The translations under genes and the position numbers were made by a program. This document shows, in pieces, positions 21,654 to 32,497 of a stretch of DNA of 64,000 nucleotides. This DNA comes from Myroides profundi. Its GTDB lineage: Bacteria > Bacteroidota > Bacteroidia > Flavobacteriales > Flavobacteriaceae. How positions within the stretch are numbered: the first letter of the stretch is position 1; the number at the start of each line of letters is the position of its first letter. The stretch is taken from positions 1,364,001 through 1,428,000 of the forward strand of contig NZ_CP010817.1 of NCBI RefSeq assembly GCF_000833025.1, written 5' to 3'. The notes beneath the pieces are model-generated. The model was not told the origin of the DNA and did not search any database. It saw nothing but the letters and a program-made list of their open reading frames with translations.

Positions 21654-21815
21654 TTAAACCCACATTATGCATTAACCAAATACTACAAAGCAATTCTACT
21701 TCATAGTTCTTTCATTAGCTCTAAAACCATATTATAGTGTGCTTTTAGAGCTAATTCAGACCTATTTTGTATAATTACTTTTCGTTTATATGTTTGTTGC
21801 ATAATCTGGGTTTAA
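21654..21815. repeat. 162-bp palindromic intergenic element
   Basis: Outer arms TTAAACCCACATTATGCA (21654-21671) and TGCATAATCTGGGTTTAA (21798-21815) are complementary with one mismatch in 18. Inside lies a perfect 13-bp inverted repeat ATTAGCTCTAAAA / TTTTAGAGCTAAT (21714-21726, 21743-21755). The segment GCATTAACCAAATACT after the left arm recurs in a similar hairpin at 60545-60600. It looks like a small non-coding mobile or structured element. Apart from it, 21479-21848 contains nothing else I recognise. Confidence 0.6.
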
Positions 21816-21848
21816 TTGATTATCTTAGAATGAACTAATAACAATATT

Positions 21849-22037
21849 ATGAAACGATTTGAATATAAAACAATTGAAGTAGTGACTAGTGGATTCTTTG
21901 CAAAAATGGAAATGAAGGAGACTGATGATACACTAAATGATCTAGGAAGTCAAGGATGGGAGCTAGTGTCTACAGCCCCTTGTATTATGGGGAGTGCAAC
22001 ACAAAGGATCTATTATACTTTCAAGAGAGAAATATAA
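21849..22037 (+). CDS. DUF4177 domain protein
   Basis: 62 residues: MKRFEYKTIEV at the start and LNDLGSQGWELVSTAP in the middle, the hallmark of the small DUF4177 family. It is soluble, with no signal peptide. The function of the family is unknown. The gene starts 34 bp after the palindromic element and is followed by a terminator shared with lgt. Confidence 0.8.
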   Translation: MKRFEYKTIEVVTSGFFAKMEMKETDDTLNDLGSQGWELVSTAPCIMGSATQRIYYTFKREI

Positions 22038-22074
22038 AAAAAGAGAGCTAATCTAGATTGATTAGCTCTCTGTA
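22038..22074. terminator. Bidirectional terminator between the DUF4177 gene and lgt
   Basis: 12-bp perfect arms AGAGAGCTAATC / GATTAGCTCTCT between convergent genes. Confidence 0.75.
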
Positions 22075-22077
22075 TAT

Positions 22078-23010
22078 TTATGATTCGTATACTCTATTCT
22101 TGGCAGTAACCCATAAGTAAATACCTACGATGATAAATGGAATACTTAACCATTGTCCAGTTGATAAAATATTGCCTAGTTGATCTTCAAAACCTCCTTG
22201 ACTTTCTTTCATATATTCTACTATAAATCTTACCATCCACAGTAGTACTAAGAATACTCCAAAGATATAGCCTAACTTTTTGCGTGCATCTGTCTTCCAA
22301 TACATATAGTAAACAATAATGAACACAAGTATATATCCAAATGCCTCATAAAGTTGAGTAGGGTGTTTAGCTACCACTAGGTTTAAAGCTTCTGCAAACT
22401 GTGGATTATGAGCTATCGCGTCATAAGCTTGGTTATAATCAGGAATTCCTGTAATCTCCATTGCTTCTCTAGGAGAGAATTTATCTCTTAAAAATCGAAT
22501 ACCTAAAGCATTCGTAGTTTCGTGTCCTATAATTTCTGAGTTAAAGAAGTTCCCTAAACGAACAAAAACTCCCCCTATTGCCACAGGGATGATTACTCTA
22601 TCTAGTATCCAAAGTACAGGTTTTTGAATAATCTTTTTACTGTAAAAATACATAACAGTGATAATAGCAATAGCAGCACCATGACTTGCTAATCCACTAA
22701 AACCAACGATTTCAAACTTAGGTGTGAAACGAACTGGTGATATAATCTCAAATAAGTGATCTTTATAATAATCCCAATCGTAGAAGAATACATGTCCTAG
22801 ACGAGCTCCTATTAAAGTTGCTAATACAGTATAGATAAATAATTTGTCTAGTTTCTCAACACTTAGTCCTTCGCGATCATATATCTTTTTCATTAAGAAC
22901 CATCCTAAACCAAATGCGATTACAAACATAAGACTGTAATATCTCAGTTTAATAAATCCTAAATCTAACCCTTCTGACGGGTTCCAAATCATATGTAATG
23001 AATGTATCAT
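22078..23010 (-). CDS. lgt: Prolipoprotein diacylglyceryl transferase
   Basis: Inner-membrane enzyme that transfers diacylglycerol from phosphatidylglycerol to the lipobox Cys of prolipoproteins. 310 residues with about seven membrane segments. Key parts are LRYYSLMFVIAFGLGW near the start, the signature region VRLGNFFNSEIIGH around residue 150, and HPTQLYEAFGYI near residue 218. Length is normal. A downstream terminator is shared with the DUF4177 gene. Confidence 0.95.
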   Translation of the reverse strand: MIHSLHMIWNPSEGLDLGFIKLRYYSLMFVIAFGLGWFLMKKIYDREGLSVEKLDKLFIYTVLATLIGARLGHVFFYDWDYYKDHLFEIISPVRFTPKFEIVGFSGLASHGAAIAIITVMYFYSKKIIQKPVLWILDRVIIPVAIGGVFVRLGNFFNSEIIGHETTNALGIRFLRDKFSPREAMEITGIPDYNQAYDAIAHNPQFAEALNLVVAKHPTQLYEAFGYILVFIIVYYMYWKTDARKKLGYIFGVFLVLLWMVRFIVEYMKESQGGFEDQLGNILSTGQWLSIPFIIVGIYLWVTAKNRVYES

Positions 23011-23171
23011 AGTTTTTTATACTGTTAGATGATAAATGTATGAAATAATCTTTATTCTCAAAAGAGTAATTGTGGTTTACACCCAAGAGTACTTCATTGT
23101 TTTTTGTTTTCTATTTCAGTTACCAGCTCCTTGTTTTGTGTTCCCCAGTTCCTAGTTTACCTAAATAATAA

Positions 23172-23396
23172 TTAAGGCACGGGATCATATCCTTTACCTC
23201 CCCATGGTCCACAACTAGCGATTCGCTTTATAGCTAACCAACCACCTTTAAAAAGTCCATGTTTTTTTAGTGCTTCTAAGGTGTATTGTGAGCAAGTAGG
23301 GCTGTATCGACAAGCAGGAGGGAAGAATGGTGAAATAGCCAGCTGATAAAAACGGACTAATATTACAAATGGGAATATTAATATTTTCTTTAGCAT
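23172..23396 (-). CDS. yidD: Membrane protein insertion efficiency factor YidD
   Basis: 74 residues. A short hydrophobic N-terminus (amphipathic or membrane helix) is followed by the invariant cluster [19 protein letters not shown], then [20 protein letters not shown]. All three conserved cysteines are present. It assists YidC in inserting membrane proteins. The usual neighbours rnpA and yidC are not here; it lies between lgt and cysS on the same strand. Confidence 0.95.
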   Translation of the reverse strand: MLKKILIFPFVILVRFYQLAISPFFPPACRYSPTCSQYTLEALKKHGLFKGGWLAIKRIASCGPWGGKGYDPVP

Positions 23397-23419
23397 AGTA
23401 ACAGAAATATGAAAGTGTA

Positions 23420-23427
23420 CAAATGTA
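23420..23427 (-). promoter_or_regulatory. -7 box of yidD
   Basis: Minus-strand TACATTTG (TAnnTTTG), 23 nt before the yidD ATG. Confidence 0.5.
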
Positions 23428-23555
23428 CGATGAGTTTAATTATAGTGCTAAAAGTAAGAAATTCTAGGTTAGAAATGAGTAGAAGGAATTAGTTTTAGCA
23501 AGACTATTTTATAATCATAAAAAATAAACTTAACTATTGTAGGTGAGGTATACAT

Positions 23556-23590
23556 AAAAAAAGAGGCTATTCATAGAATAACCTCTTTTG
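23556..23590 (-). terminator. Terminator of cysS
   Basis: AAAAGAGG-TATTC / GAATA-CCTCTTTT stem with a 3-nt loop, giving a T run on the minus strand just after the cysS stop. Confidence 0.8.
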
Positions 23591-23595
23591 TGTAT

Positions 23596-25074
23596 TTATA
23601 GAGAGAAGGAAGTACCTTCTTTACCATCTTTTAGTTGAATACCGATTTTAGCTAGTTCATCTCGAATGTGGTCAGACATTGCGAAATCTTTATTTGCTCT
23701 AGCCTCATTACGCATTCCGATAAGCATATTGACTACACCTTCTAGTTTTTCGTTATTAGCACTTGCTGTTTCAGTGTTTTCTAAACCTAATACATCAAAT
23801 ACAAATGCGTTCATACTGTGAATTAAAGTGTCTAAGTCTGTAGCCGAAATAGTTTCTTTATTGTCCTTAATCAGGTTAATGAATTTAACTGCTTCAAATA
23901 AGTTTGCAATTAAAATCGGACTGTTAAAGTCATCATTCATTGCATCATAGCACGATTGTCTCCATTTTGTAATATCAACAGAAGAGTTGCTAGAAGTTTT
24001 CAAATCTTTTAGAGATTTGATAGCTTCCATTAATCTTTGATATCCTCTTTCAGACGCTAAGATAGCATCATCAGAGAAGTCTAAGATACTTCTATAGTGC
24101 GCTTGTAAGATAAAGAACCTTGCTACAGCAGGAGCAAATCCTTTGCTAAGGATATTGTTCTCGCCAGAGAATAATTCATCAGGAAGAATATTATTTCCTG
24201 TAGATTTAGCCATTTTCTTACCGTTTAGAGTAAGCATATTAGCATGCATCCAGTAGTTTACAGGTGAGTTACCTGTAGAAGCTTCATTCTGTGCAATCTC
24301 ACACTCATGGTGAGGGAATTTTAAATCCATTCCACCTCCGTGTATATCGAAGTGTTTACCTAAGTATTTTGTACTCATAGCAGTACACTCTAGATGCCAT
24401 CCAGGGAATCCATCTCCCCATGGTGAAGGCCATCTCATGATATGCTGAGGCTCTGCATTTTTCCAAAGTGCAAAGTCTAATGGATTGCGCTTGTCAGATT
24501 GTCCATCTAAATCTCTTGTATTAGACATCATATCTTCTATCTTACGACCACTTAATATTCCATAGTTATGAGACTGATTGTATTTCTCTACATCGAAGTA
24601 CACAGATCCATTTACTTCATAAGCAAAACCATTGTTGATGATCGCTTGTATGATTTCTATTTGCTCGATGATATGCCCAGTAGCCGTTGGTTCAATGCTA
24701 GGAGGTAGGTTATTGAACTGTTTTAGAATATTGTGAAAGTTCAAAGTATATTTCTGAACAATCTCCATTGGTTCTATCTGCTCAATACGCGCTCTTTTAG
24801 CGATTTTATCTTCTCCTTCATCTACATCGTCTACCATATGTCCTACGTCAGTAATATTACGAACGTAACGCACAGCATACCCTAAGTGTTTTAAATAACG
24901 ATATACCAAGTCAAAAGATATAAAAGTACGACAGTTCCCAAGGTGTACATAGTTGTAGACTGTTGGTCCACATACATACATACCCACTTTACCCTCATGG
25001 ATAGGTTTGAAAACTTCTTTCTCTCCAGTGATGGAGTTGTACATTTTTAATTGCTGTTCTTGATATAAAGGCAT
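23596..25074 (-). CDS. cysS: Cysteine--tRNA ligase
   Basis: Charges tRNA-Cys. 492 residues, class [21 protein letters not shown] holds a zinc Cys and the HIGH-like HLGN motif. [10 protein letters not shown] carries the other zinc ligands, and KMAKSTGN is the KMSKS motif. The DALR-type anticodon region is at the C-terminus. It lies 17 bp downstream of folE and is probably co-transcribed with it. The same window also holds four tRNA-Cys-like genes at 59.2-59.6 kb. Confidence 0.96.
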   Translation of the reverse strand: MPLYQEQQLKMYNSITGEKEVFKPIHEGKVGMYVCGPTVYNYVHLGNCRTFISFDLVYRYLKHLGYAVRYVRNITDVGHMVDDVDEGEDKIAKRARIEQIEPMEIVQKYTLNFHNILKQFNNLPPSIEPTATGHIIEQIEIIQAIINNGFAYEVNGSVYFDVEKYNQSHNYGILSGRKIEDMMSNTRDLDGQSDKRNPLDFALWKNAEPQHIMRWPSPWGDGFPGWHLECTAMSTKYLGKHFDIHGGGMDLKFPHHECEIAQNEASTGNSPVNYWMHANMLTLNGKKMAKSTGNNILPDELFSGENNILSKGFAPAVARFFILQAHYRSILDFSDDAILASERGYQRLMEAIKSLKDLKTSSNSSVDITKWRQSCYDAMNDDFNSPILIANLFEAVKFINLIKDNKETISATDLDTLIHSMNAFVFDVLGLENTETASANNEKLEGVVNMLIGMRNEARANKDFAMSDHIRDELAKIGIQLKDGKEGTSFSL

Positions 25075-25091
25075 AATATAATTTGTAATGT

Positions 25092-25763
25092 TTAGAACTT
25101 AGTCTCTAATTGGATATAGTTTAAGAACTCTTTACGAACGTTCTCATCTTGGAATTTTCCTCCGAACTCAGCAGTTACAGTACTACTTTCGATATCGCGG
25201 ATTCCTCTTGAGTTTACACATAAGTGTTTTGCATCGATGATACATGCCACATCTTCTGTGTTTAATACACGTTTTAATTCATTTACAATTTGAATAGTTA
25301 AACGCTCTTGTACCTGAGGTCTCTTTGCATAAAAATCAACGATACGGTTCATCTTAGAAAGACCTACTACAGTACCATTAGATATATACGCTACGTGAGC
25401 ACGCCCAACGATAGGTAGTAAGTGATGTTCACAAGTAGAATAAACTACAATGTTCTTTTCTACCAACATCTCGTTGTATTTATATTTATTGTCAAATGTA
25501 GAAGCACTTGGCTTTTTAGCAGGATTTAATCCCCCAAACATCTCTTTTACAAACATTTTAGCTACACGGTTAGGTGTACCCTTAAGACTGTCATCTGTCA
25601 AGTCTAATCCTAAAGTGTTAAGAATGTTTTCTACATCTTTTTTTATCAATTCTATTTTTTCGTCATCTGTGCGGTCAAATGCATCACTTCTAAGTGGAGT
25701 TGCATCACTAGATGCGATGTGGTTGTCTCCCATTTCGTCGTGAAACTTTTCGTCTGTATTCAT
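25092..25763 (-). CDS. folE: GTP cyclohydrolase I
   Basis: First step from GTP to dihydroneopterin triphosphate for folate and pterins. 223 residues. An N-terminal extension of about 35 residues is rich in Asp. The core then has [17 protein letters not shown], the zinc and catalytic [37 protein letters not shown] and the second zinc Cys in HLCVNSRGI. It is first of a probable two-gene operon with cysS. Confidence 0.96.
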   Translation of the reverse strand: MNTDEKFHDEMGDNHIASSDATPLRSDAFDRTDDEKIELIKKDVENILNTLGLDLTDDSLKGTPNRVAKMFVKEMFGGLNPAKKPSASTFDNKYKYNEMLVEKNIVVYSTCEHHLLPIVGRAHVAYISNGTVVGLSKMNRIVDFYAKRPQVQERLTIQIVNELKRVLNTEDVACIIDAKHLCVNSRGIRDIESSTVTAEFGGKFQDENVRKEFLNYIQLETKF

Positions 25764-25800
25764 TCTATTTCTTTTTAATACATATTGTTATAACTCGCTA

Positions 25801-25808
25801 CAAATATA
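25801..25808 (-). promoter_or_regulatory. -7 box of folE-cysS
   Basis: Minus-strand TATATTTG, 37 nt before the folE ATG. Confidence 0.5.
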
Positions 25809-26014
25809 AATAATAATTATAGATAAACTCTGACACTTATTTATAAATAATCTACCTCTAAGTGCTGGAATTAGTTAAAGTTTGTCACTTCTGATTTTTA
25901 AGGAGTAGGTGAGGAGAGAGATTGTAAAACCTCTAGTAATAAAGATTTCTAAATTAGAACAAGAAATCATATTAATACAAAATCTAATTTATAGCAATTC
26001 AATATGATGTAATT

Positions 26015-26557
26015 TTAAAAATCATCAGCAAACCACTCTTCTTCTAGATCATCATCTTCATCCTCATCATGCATTGTATTCGTATTGAGTTGAAGTCTAT
26101 CTATAAAGTCTTCAAAACTATTCGCTATCAGATATAAACTACTAGAAGGCAAATCATCATGAGCATAATAATAAATACTTCCATTGGACATATTGATTAA
26201 GATATAATCTCCAGGGTTTCCTTCAGCAAACACAAAATAATGTTTGTCAATCTGATCTAATAATGCTTTTCTTGTGTTTTGTAGAGATTCGTCATCTGAT
26301 CCCCAACCATAAATGAAAGATATAGGGATTGTATTATCGCTATAGCCTACAGGGATTCTATCAGTACTTTTGACAACGCTATCATTGTTAAATATACCAT
26401 AACCATAACGAGTGGAGAATGTAAGATATGCTTTAGGTAACTGTAAATTATTATTTTTAATATACTGTGCTATATCCAAAGCATGATCATTCGGTTTTAT
26501 AAAAGTGGATAGTATTCCTATCCCTCCCAATTTGTTTAGTTTATCCTCCCAGTTCAT
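26015..26557 (-). CDS. SMI1/KNR4 (SUKH)-like protein
   Basis: 180 residues. LPKAYLTFSTRYGYGIFNND (about residue 40) is the SUKH opening (LPxxYxxFLxxxNGG type). ISFIYGWGSDDESLQNTR and YFVFAEGNPGDYILINMSNG follow, typical of the central and late strands, and NSFEDFIDRL is the C-terminal helix. The last ~20 residues are almost all Asp/Glu. Many SUKH proteins are immunity proteins against contact-dependent or polymorphic toxins, but no toxin gene is adjacent, so an immunity role is not shown. Confidence 0.75.
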   Translation of the reverse strand: MNWEDKLNKLGGIGILSTFIKPNDHALDIAQYIKNNNLQLPKAYLTFSTRYGYGIFNNDSVVKSTDRIPVGYSDNTIPISFIYGWGSDDESLQNTRKALLDQIDKHYFVFAEGNPGDYILINMSNGSIYYYAHDDLPSSSLYLIANSFEDFIDRLQLNTNTMHDEDEDDDLEEEWFADDF

Positions 26558-26708
26558 AAGTGACTTTATATATGTAAGAATGGTTTAAATAGCGAGTACT
26601 AATTTAAAAGATATTCGCTATTAAGATAATGCGTAAGCGCCTTAAAATTATTGTGATATATTCTACTAGATTTCAAGAATAACGTGTTGTGAATTAACCT
26701 CTGGTATT

Positions 26709-27758
26709 TCACTCTCTCTGTTCCTCCTCAGCCTTCAGTGCTTCTAAGACAGACCGTGCTCCATTAATAATCCCTTCATGCTTATTATCTCTAGTAGAAT
26801 ACTCTCTTGACTTTATTTCTTTTATGATTTTCTTTCTGACTTGACGAATGAGTCCAGGTGGTAGTTCTTTTTTAGTTATGGGCTCTTCTTCCATAAGAGA
26901 GATAGGAAGTGATGATTCAGTTACACTATCCGTTGCAGGCACAAGTATTCCCTCATTTCCAGTTTCCACGTTATCTGTTTCTCTGTTCTCAGTTTCCTCA
27001 TTCTCCGTTCCCTTGTTACTTGTTCCACGGTTCCCAGTTCCCTTATTCTCATTCTCCGTTCCCTCATTTCCTGTTTTCTGCTCTCTGTTTTCGGTTATCT
27101 GTTCCCCATTTTCTGCTTCTAAGATCCCGTGAAAACAACTTGTGCTATGTACACTACCGTCTTGTGCTTTCCACATACTCCACAGATAGACTTTCCCCTC
27201 TTGCCAGTCTTTTGGTAGAGCAAAGTGAGTATATCTATCTTTGCGTTGTCCGATAGTAGAGATGGTCGTGAATTTATCTAATTCTTCGTGGTACGCCATG
27301 ATCGTCAGTACGTCTGTATCTAGTGTCAAGGGATTGATTAGATGATTATCCCATTGTACTTTTAGCTTACCTGTTTTGAGGGTGCTTATTTTCTTTATCA
27401 CAGCAGGAGCCAGGGTTCCGATAGAGAGTAGTACCTTGTCTATTTGTACATATTGCTCTCCTTCATGCATTGTGATGCCTTGTTTCATCAGCCTAGAAAT
27501 CATTTGTTCTTTTCCTGTAATCCATTTCTCCCCATTGTACACTGCAGGGCAATGCGCATTGACAAAATCCTTGAATTTACTAGCAAAGGTAGATACAAGA
27601 CTCATCTTATCCCATTGCTTTAACTGAGCCTCTGTCGCTTTTTTACTTGACTTTAGGGGCTTAGCACGGAGTATATTTCTACCTCTCCAGAGTACGCCCA
27701 CTACGGTTCCTACCTTTCCTACTACAGCACCTAATATTCCTTCTTTGATTTCTGCCAT
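26709..27758 (-). CDS. DUF6266 family protein with a low-complexity insert
   Basis: 349 residues. The start MAEIKEGILGAVVGKVGTVV and WRGRNILRAKPLKSSKKAT are characteristic of DUF6266, a Bacteroidota family of unknown function. Predicted beta-rich halves cover about 1-210. Residues about 215-270 form a degenerate Thr-Glu-Asn/Gly tract of repeats such as GTEN, GTGN and ETEN. A basic C-terminus (KKELPPGLIRQVRKKIIKEI) follows. The repeat tract is encoded by degenerate short DNA repeats (about 26960-27110) that could vary in length. No signal peptide. Function unknown. Confidence 0.72.
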   Translation of the reverse strand: MAEIKEGILGAVVGKVGTVVGVLWRGRNILRAKPLKSSKKATEAQLKQWDKMSLVSTFASKFKDFVNAHCPAVYNGEKWITGKEQMISRLMKQGITMHEGEQYVQIDKVLLSIGTLAPAVIKKISTLKTGKLKVQWDNHLINPLTLDTDVLTIMAYHEELDKFTTISTIGQRKDRYTHFALPKDWQEGKVYLWSMWKAQDGSVHSTSCFHGILEAENGEQITENREQKTGNEGTENENKGTGNRGTSNKGTENEETENRETDNVETGNEGILVPATDSVTESSLPISLMEEEPITKKELPPGLIRQVRKKIIKEIKSREYSTRDNKHEGIINGARSVLEALKAEEEQRE

Positions 27759-28342
27759 GATTATCTCATTTTTTGGTTGTTACAATATATAAAATGCTGA
27801 TATATTATTATTTAACTGTTCAAACAATCGATAAAAGAAGTTGTCCTAGTGTACATCACACTTTATAAAAATGAGAACATCAAATGAAGAATATCAAAGC
27901 GAATGATTTCGCCTTCTAGAGAGCTTATTTTGAATACTGTATGGTCATCTATCGTTTTCATAAAAGAAGAATAGAAGAAGTATAAAAGGAGTATTCTTGG
28001 GCAAAAGTTAAACTAACCCCGTTATAGTCCTAGTATTCTCCTAGTATTGTCCAAGAAAAGGCTCTTATGGTTCAGTTTTACTGACTTTATCAAATGGTTG
28101 ATATAATTCTTATTTTTAATAAATGATTGATATACAGGCTATAATGTTTTTATGTAATTAAAAAATTTAGAAAAAAGTAACCTTTTACTAAGATTGCCCT
28201 TCTCTAAGTGGATATAAGAGAAGGAAAAAAGAGAAATTAGAGAGGGGATTCTTCGCAAGCTCAGAATTATAACAGAGGTGTAGTAGTGTAAGTAATGAAT
28301 TATAAACCTGTGGCACTGGAGAGTTGGGTTTACTAGGATTAT
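27759..28342. other. 650-bp intergenic region with an 11-bp tandem repeat
   Basis: No convincing gene. 28028-28049 holds two copies of an 11-mer (TCCTAGTATTC, TCCTAGTATTG). Nearby are TTCTTGG (about 27994) and its complement CCAAGAA (about 28051), which could form a long hairpin around the repeat. A minus-strand frame at 28139-28378 is hydrophobic low-complexity and runs into the terminator, so I do not call it. Confidence 0.4.
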
Positions 28343-28384
28343 TAAAAAAGAAAGGTTGAACTCAGTGATGAGATTCAACCTTTC
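28343..28384 (-). terminator. Terminator of the MBG adhesin locus
   Basis: Arms AAAGGTTGAA / TTCAACCTTT, with a T run on the minus strand, 26 nt after the adhesin stop codon. Confidence 0.8.
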
Positions 28385-28409
28385 GGAAGTATAAACAGAA
28401 AGTGAAAAA

Positions 28410-31400
28410 TTATTTGATGATGAAGTTGATAATTTTCTTTTCGTTATTGATTAGAATAACTGCGATGTATTTACCACTTTGTAAATGAGGTAGGAGGTGA
28501 ATACTGTTCTCTCGGTTGGGTAGTTCAGCCTCTAATACTTTGTTTCCTAGAATAGAATATATTTCTAGCCTAGCAGGACTAAAAGAGGTTCTTTCCATAT
28601 CAAAAACAATATTGACTATTTTGTTTTGATCTACTGGATTTGGGAATAGTTTGACCTTGTTTGTATTATTGATCTCTATAATTTGTTTACAGGTATAGAC
28701 TTTTTCTCCTTTATCCGTTGTCAGTATTAAGTGATGTTGGACTTGATTATTGTTATTGATATCACTGTGCGCTCCTGCTATATAATAGTTATTTGTACTC
28801 ACTAGCATATCATCTCTATACCAATTAAATGAGGTGAAGTTAAAACCTCCATTTGTGGCTGAGTTCATATTTATGACAAAAGAATTATCTGGCTTCATTA
28901 TCGCTACTTTTTCGAAAGGTACAGGTCTGATTAGTTCTATTGTGTATTCTCTAGTAAGTGTCTGTGATTCAGATTTAACTGTTACGGGAATTGTAAACGT
29001 ACCTGAATAATGTAATAAGTATTCCTCTTTTATGTTGTTAGTGATAAAAGCTCCTGCACTTAATTCATTAAATTCTATTCGAGCATATTTTTCTCCACAA
29101 GGCAAGATGTATGTTATCTTACTAGTTGGGTTTTTAAATACTTGTTCATTAATAGATAGTTCAACTATATCGGCTGCTTCATCATCACTTCTGATGACCA
29201 AAGTTGCTGTTATTACATAAGGCATTGGAGCATAATTACTACTTCCTTCAATGGTAGCTTTTACTTGATATTTCCCTATCTCTGTATGTGTATTGTTTTC
29301 ATAAGTCACTTTTAGAGGATGGGGTAAGTTTCCTGTCAAGGTAAGTGTTTTAGGTTGTCCGTCATATACAAAAGCTTGGTTAGGAAATGAAATGAATTTG
29401 TGTATATCAAGTGGCTTGATGGTAAGATTAGCTGTACGTTTGCTAGTGATATAATTATCGCCTTCTAGTGTAACACTAGCTTTATAAATCCCTGCTTCTG
29501 TATGGATATTATTTTCGTAAGTGGCAGTTACGCCTTTAGGCAGTTTTCCTTTGATTAAGATCTTCTGAGGTTTACCTGTATAATCCACTGTAAGTTTGCT
29601 AAATGTGATATTGGTTAGTTTAGCTTTCTCTATTGTTAACTTGGCTGTTTTGGTACCAATAAGTATTGATTTATAATAGAAAGAAGCTTTTATACTATAT
29701 TCTCCTGCGTTGTCATAGTAGTTTCTGTCATATTCTACATTGACTTCATTAGGAATATTGTATGCTTCTAGTTTATGAGAATTACCATTGTAAATAACAG
29801 ATTTATCTTCAAAAATAACGTTGTCTAAGTTTGGTAGGGTTTCGCCTTCGTGGCTTATTGACAATATCGCTGTCATTGTATGAGGCATAGGAGTGTAGTT
29901 ACTACTTCCCTCTAATGTGGCTGTAACCATATAGTGACCAATGTCTGTATGCGTATTGTTTAGATAAGTAATACGTAGTCCTTGAGGTATATGACCTTCT
30001 ATATTTAAAGATTTTGGCTGTCCATCGTATTTGAACGATTGATTCTTTAAGCTCACTAATCTAGTAAGATCTGCTGGTCTAATGATCAATAGATTTGTAC
30101 GAGTACTCGTGATATAATTGTCTCCTTCTAGTTTTACAGAAGCTTTATATTTTCCTGCGTCAATGTGTTTATTGTTTTGATAGGTTGCTTTTACCCCTTG
30201 AGGTAAATCTCCTTCTAATAAAAGCTGATGGGCTGTACCAGTATAGCTAACTTCTTTTTTACTGAACTGTACACCTGTGATGGTGGCTTTCTCTATAGTA
30301 AGCGTTGCTCTTTTATGTCCTAATAAAATCTCTTGATAATAGAAGTCTGCAGTGATGACATAAATACCTGAATTAGTAAAGGAGTTATCACTGTACTTTA
30401 CAGTTACATCCTTAGGAAGGTTTGTAGCAATAATTTTGTATGGTTGACCACTGTAAATAGCAATTATATCTTTAAAAATTACTTTATCTAATGAAGGGAG
30501 CTCTTCCTGTTCTTCAGTAATGGACAAAGTTGCTGATATTGTATAAGGCATCGGTGTATAGTTAGTACTGCCACTAAGTGTAGCTGTTACTTTATGGTTT
30601 CCTATTGCTGTATGCGTATTATTAGTATAATTAAGTGTTAGTTCTTGAGGGACTTCACCTGTAACGGCTAGTGACTTTGGCTTACCATCATATATAAACG
30701 ACTCACTTTTTAGCTCGACAAGCTTTGTGATATCAGCTGGTAGTATGATAAGCTCATTTGACCTGGTACTTGTGATATAGTTGTCTCCCTCTAATTTTAC
30801 AGAAGCTTTATAAGTACCTGCGTTAGTAGCTCTGTTGTTTTTATAAACTGCTGTTACGCCTAGAGGCAGTTCTCCTTCTAGTAGTAGTTCATGCTCTTCG
30901 CCATCATAGGTTACTTCTTTCTTACTAAACTTGACTCCAGTGATACGTGCTTTCTCGATAGTTAGTGTAGCTGACTTAGTTCCTAGTAAAATTTCCTTGA
31001 AATAGAATGACGCTATTACTTGGTAAACACCAGCATCAGTATATTGGTTTTTATCATAAGTTACTCTTACGTTATTAGGCAAATTTGTTGCGTCAATTGA
31101 GATGATGTCTCCTGTATAGGTTTCAGTTTTATGTTCAAAGATTACTTTGTCTAAAGAAGGTAGTTCTTCTTGCTTTTTAGTAATGGATAAAGTCGCAGAC
31201 AGGGTATAAGGTATTGGAGTATAATTTGAACTACCACTAAGTGTTGCTGTTACTGTGTGATTCCCTATTGCTGTATGTGTATTATTAGTATAAGTAAGCG
31301 TTAGTTCTTGAGGTACTTCGCCTGTAACGGCTAGTGACTTTGGCTTACCATCATATATAAACGACTTACTTTTTAGCTCGACAAGTTTGGTGATATCAGC

Positions 31401-32497
31401 AGGTAATATGATTAGTTCGTTTGATCTGGTACTTGTGATATAGTTATCTCCTTCTAATTTTACAGATGCTTTATACGTACCTGCGTTAGTAGCTCTGTTG
31501 TTTTTATAGGTAACCGTTACACCTAAAGGCAGTTCTCCTTCTAGTAGTAGTTCATGCTCCTTGCCATTGTAGGTTACTTCCTTCTTACTAAACTTGACTC
31601 TAGTGATACGTGCTTTCTCGATAGTTAGTGTAGCTGATTTAGTTCCTAGTAGGATGTCCTTGAAATAGAATGACGCTATGACTTGGTAAACACCAGCATC
31701 AGTATACTGGTTCTTATCATAAAAGACTTTTACGTTATTAGGTAGGTTTGTTGCTTCTATTGAAATAACCTCTCCTGTATAGGTTTCTGTTTTATGTTCA
31801 AATAATACTTTATCAAGTGATGGTAATTCTTCCTCTTTTTGTGTAATGGATAAAGTCGCTGAAAGGGTATAAGGCATTGGTGTATAGTTAGAGCTACCAC
31901 TAAGTGTTGCTGTTACTTTGTGGTTCCCTATTGCTGTATGTGTATTGTTAGCATAAGTAAGCGTTAGTTCCTGAGGGACTTTACCTATAATTATTAGTGA
32001 CTTCGCTTTACCATCATATATAAACGACTCACTTTTTAGCTCAACAAGCTTGGTGATATCAGCAGGTAATATGATTAGCTCGTTTGATCTGGTACTTGTG
32101 ATATAGTTCTCTCCTTCTAATTTTACAGAAACTTTATAAGTACCTGCATTCTTATGGATATTGTTTTTATAAGTAGCGGTTACCCCTATAGGTAGTTCTC
32201 CTTCTAATAGTAACTCATGTTCCTTACCGTCGTAGGTTACTTCTTTCTTACTAAACTTGACTCCAGTGATACGTGCTTTCTCGATAGTCAGTGTAGCAGA
32301 CTTAGTTCCTAGTAGGATATCTTTAAAGTAGAATGACGCTATGATGTGGTAAGCACCGGTGTTGATGTATTCATTTTGGTTGTATTTTACAGTAACTAGA
32401 TTAGGAAGGTTCGTTGCTTCGATTGAAATAATATCTCCAGTGTACGTTTCAGTTTTGTGTTCAAAGATTACATTATCAAGAGAAGGTAATTCTTAAG
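28410..32497 (-). CDS. MBG adhesin, C-terminal part with T9SS sorting domain
   Basis: The frame is open from the join at about 32497 to the stop at 28410; the first ATG inside it is only at 31877. It holds about five and a half super-repeats. A divergent last MBG block follows, then a section about residues 940-1060 (numbered from 31877) unlike the repeats. The C-terminal signal has KVKLFPNPVDQNKIVNIVF, LEIYSILGNKV and the end KKIINFIIK. This is the type A T9SS sorting pattern (LxPNPxx, G.xV, SGxY, final basic/hydrophobic tail). After export the signal is cleaved and the protein is anchored or released. As drawn, this part lacks a signal peptide. Confidence 0.75.

Noticed and set aside
26848..27256. 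Plus-strand frames opposite the DUF6266 gene (94 and 115 residues)
   Set aside because: Ser/Phe/Pro-rich mirror of the repeat tract on the other strand; no start signals.
26015..27758. Toxin-immunity locus (SUKH plus DUF6266)
   Set aside because: No toxin domain or RHS/LXG-type partner is visible; immunity function cannot be supported.
28139..28378. 79-residue minus-strand frame after the adhesin
   Set aside because: Hydrophobic low-complexity frame that begins inside the adhesin terminator; no family pattern.
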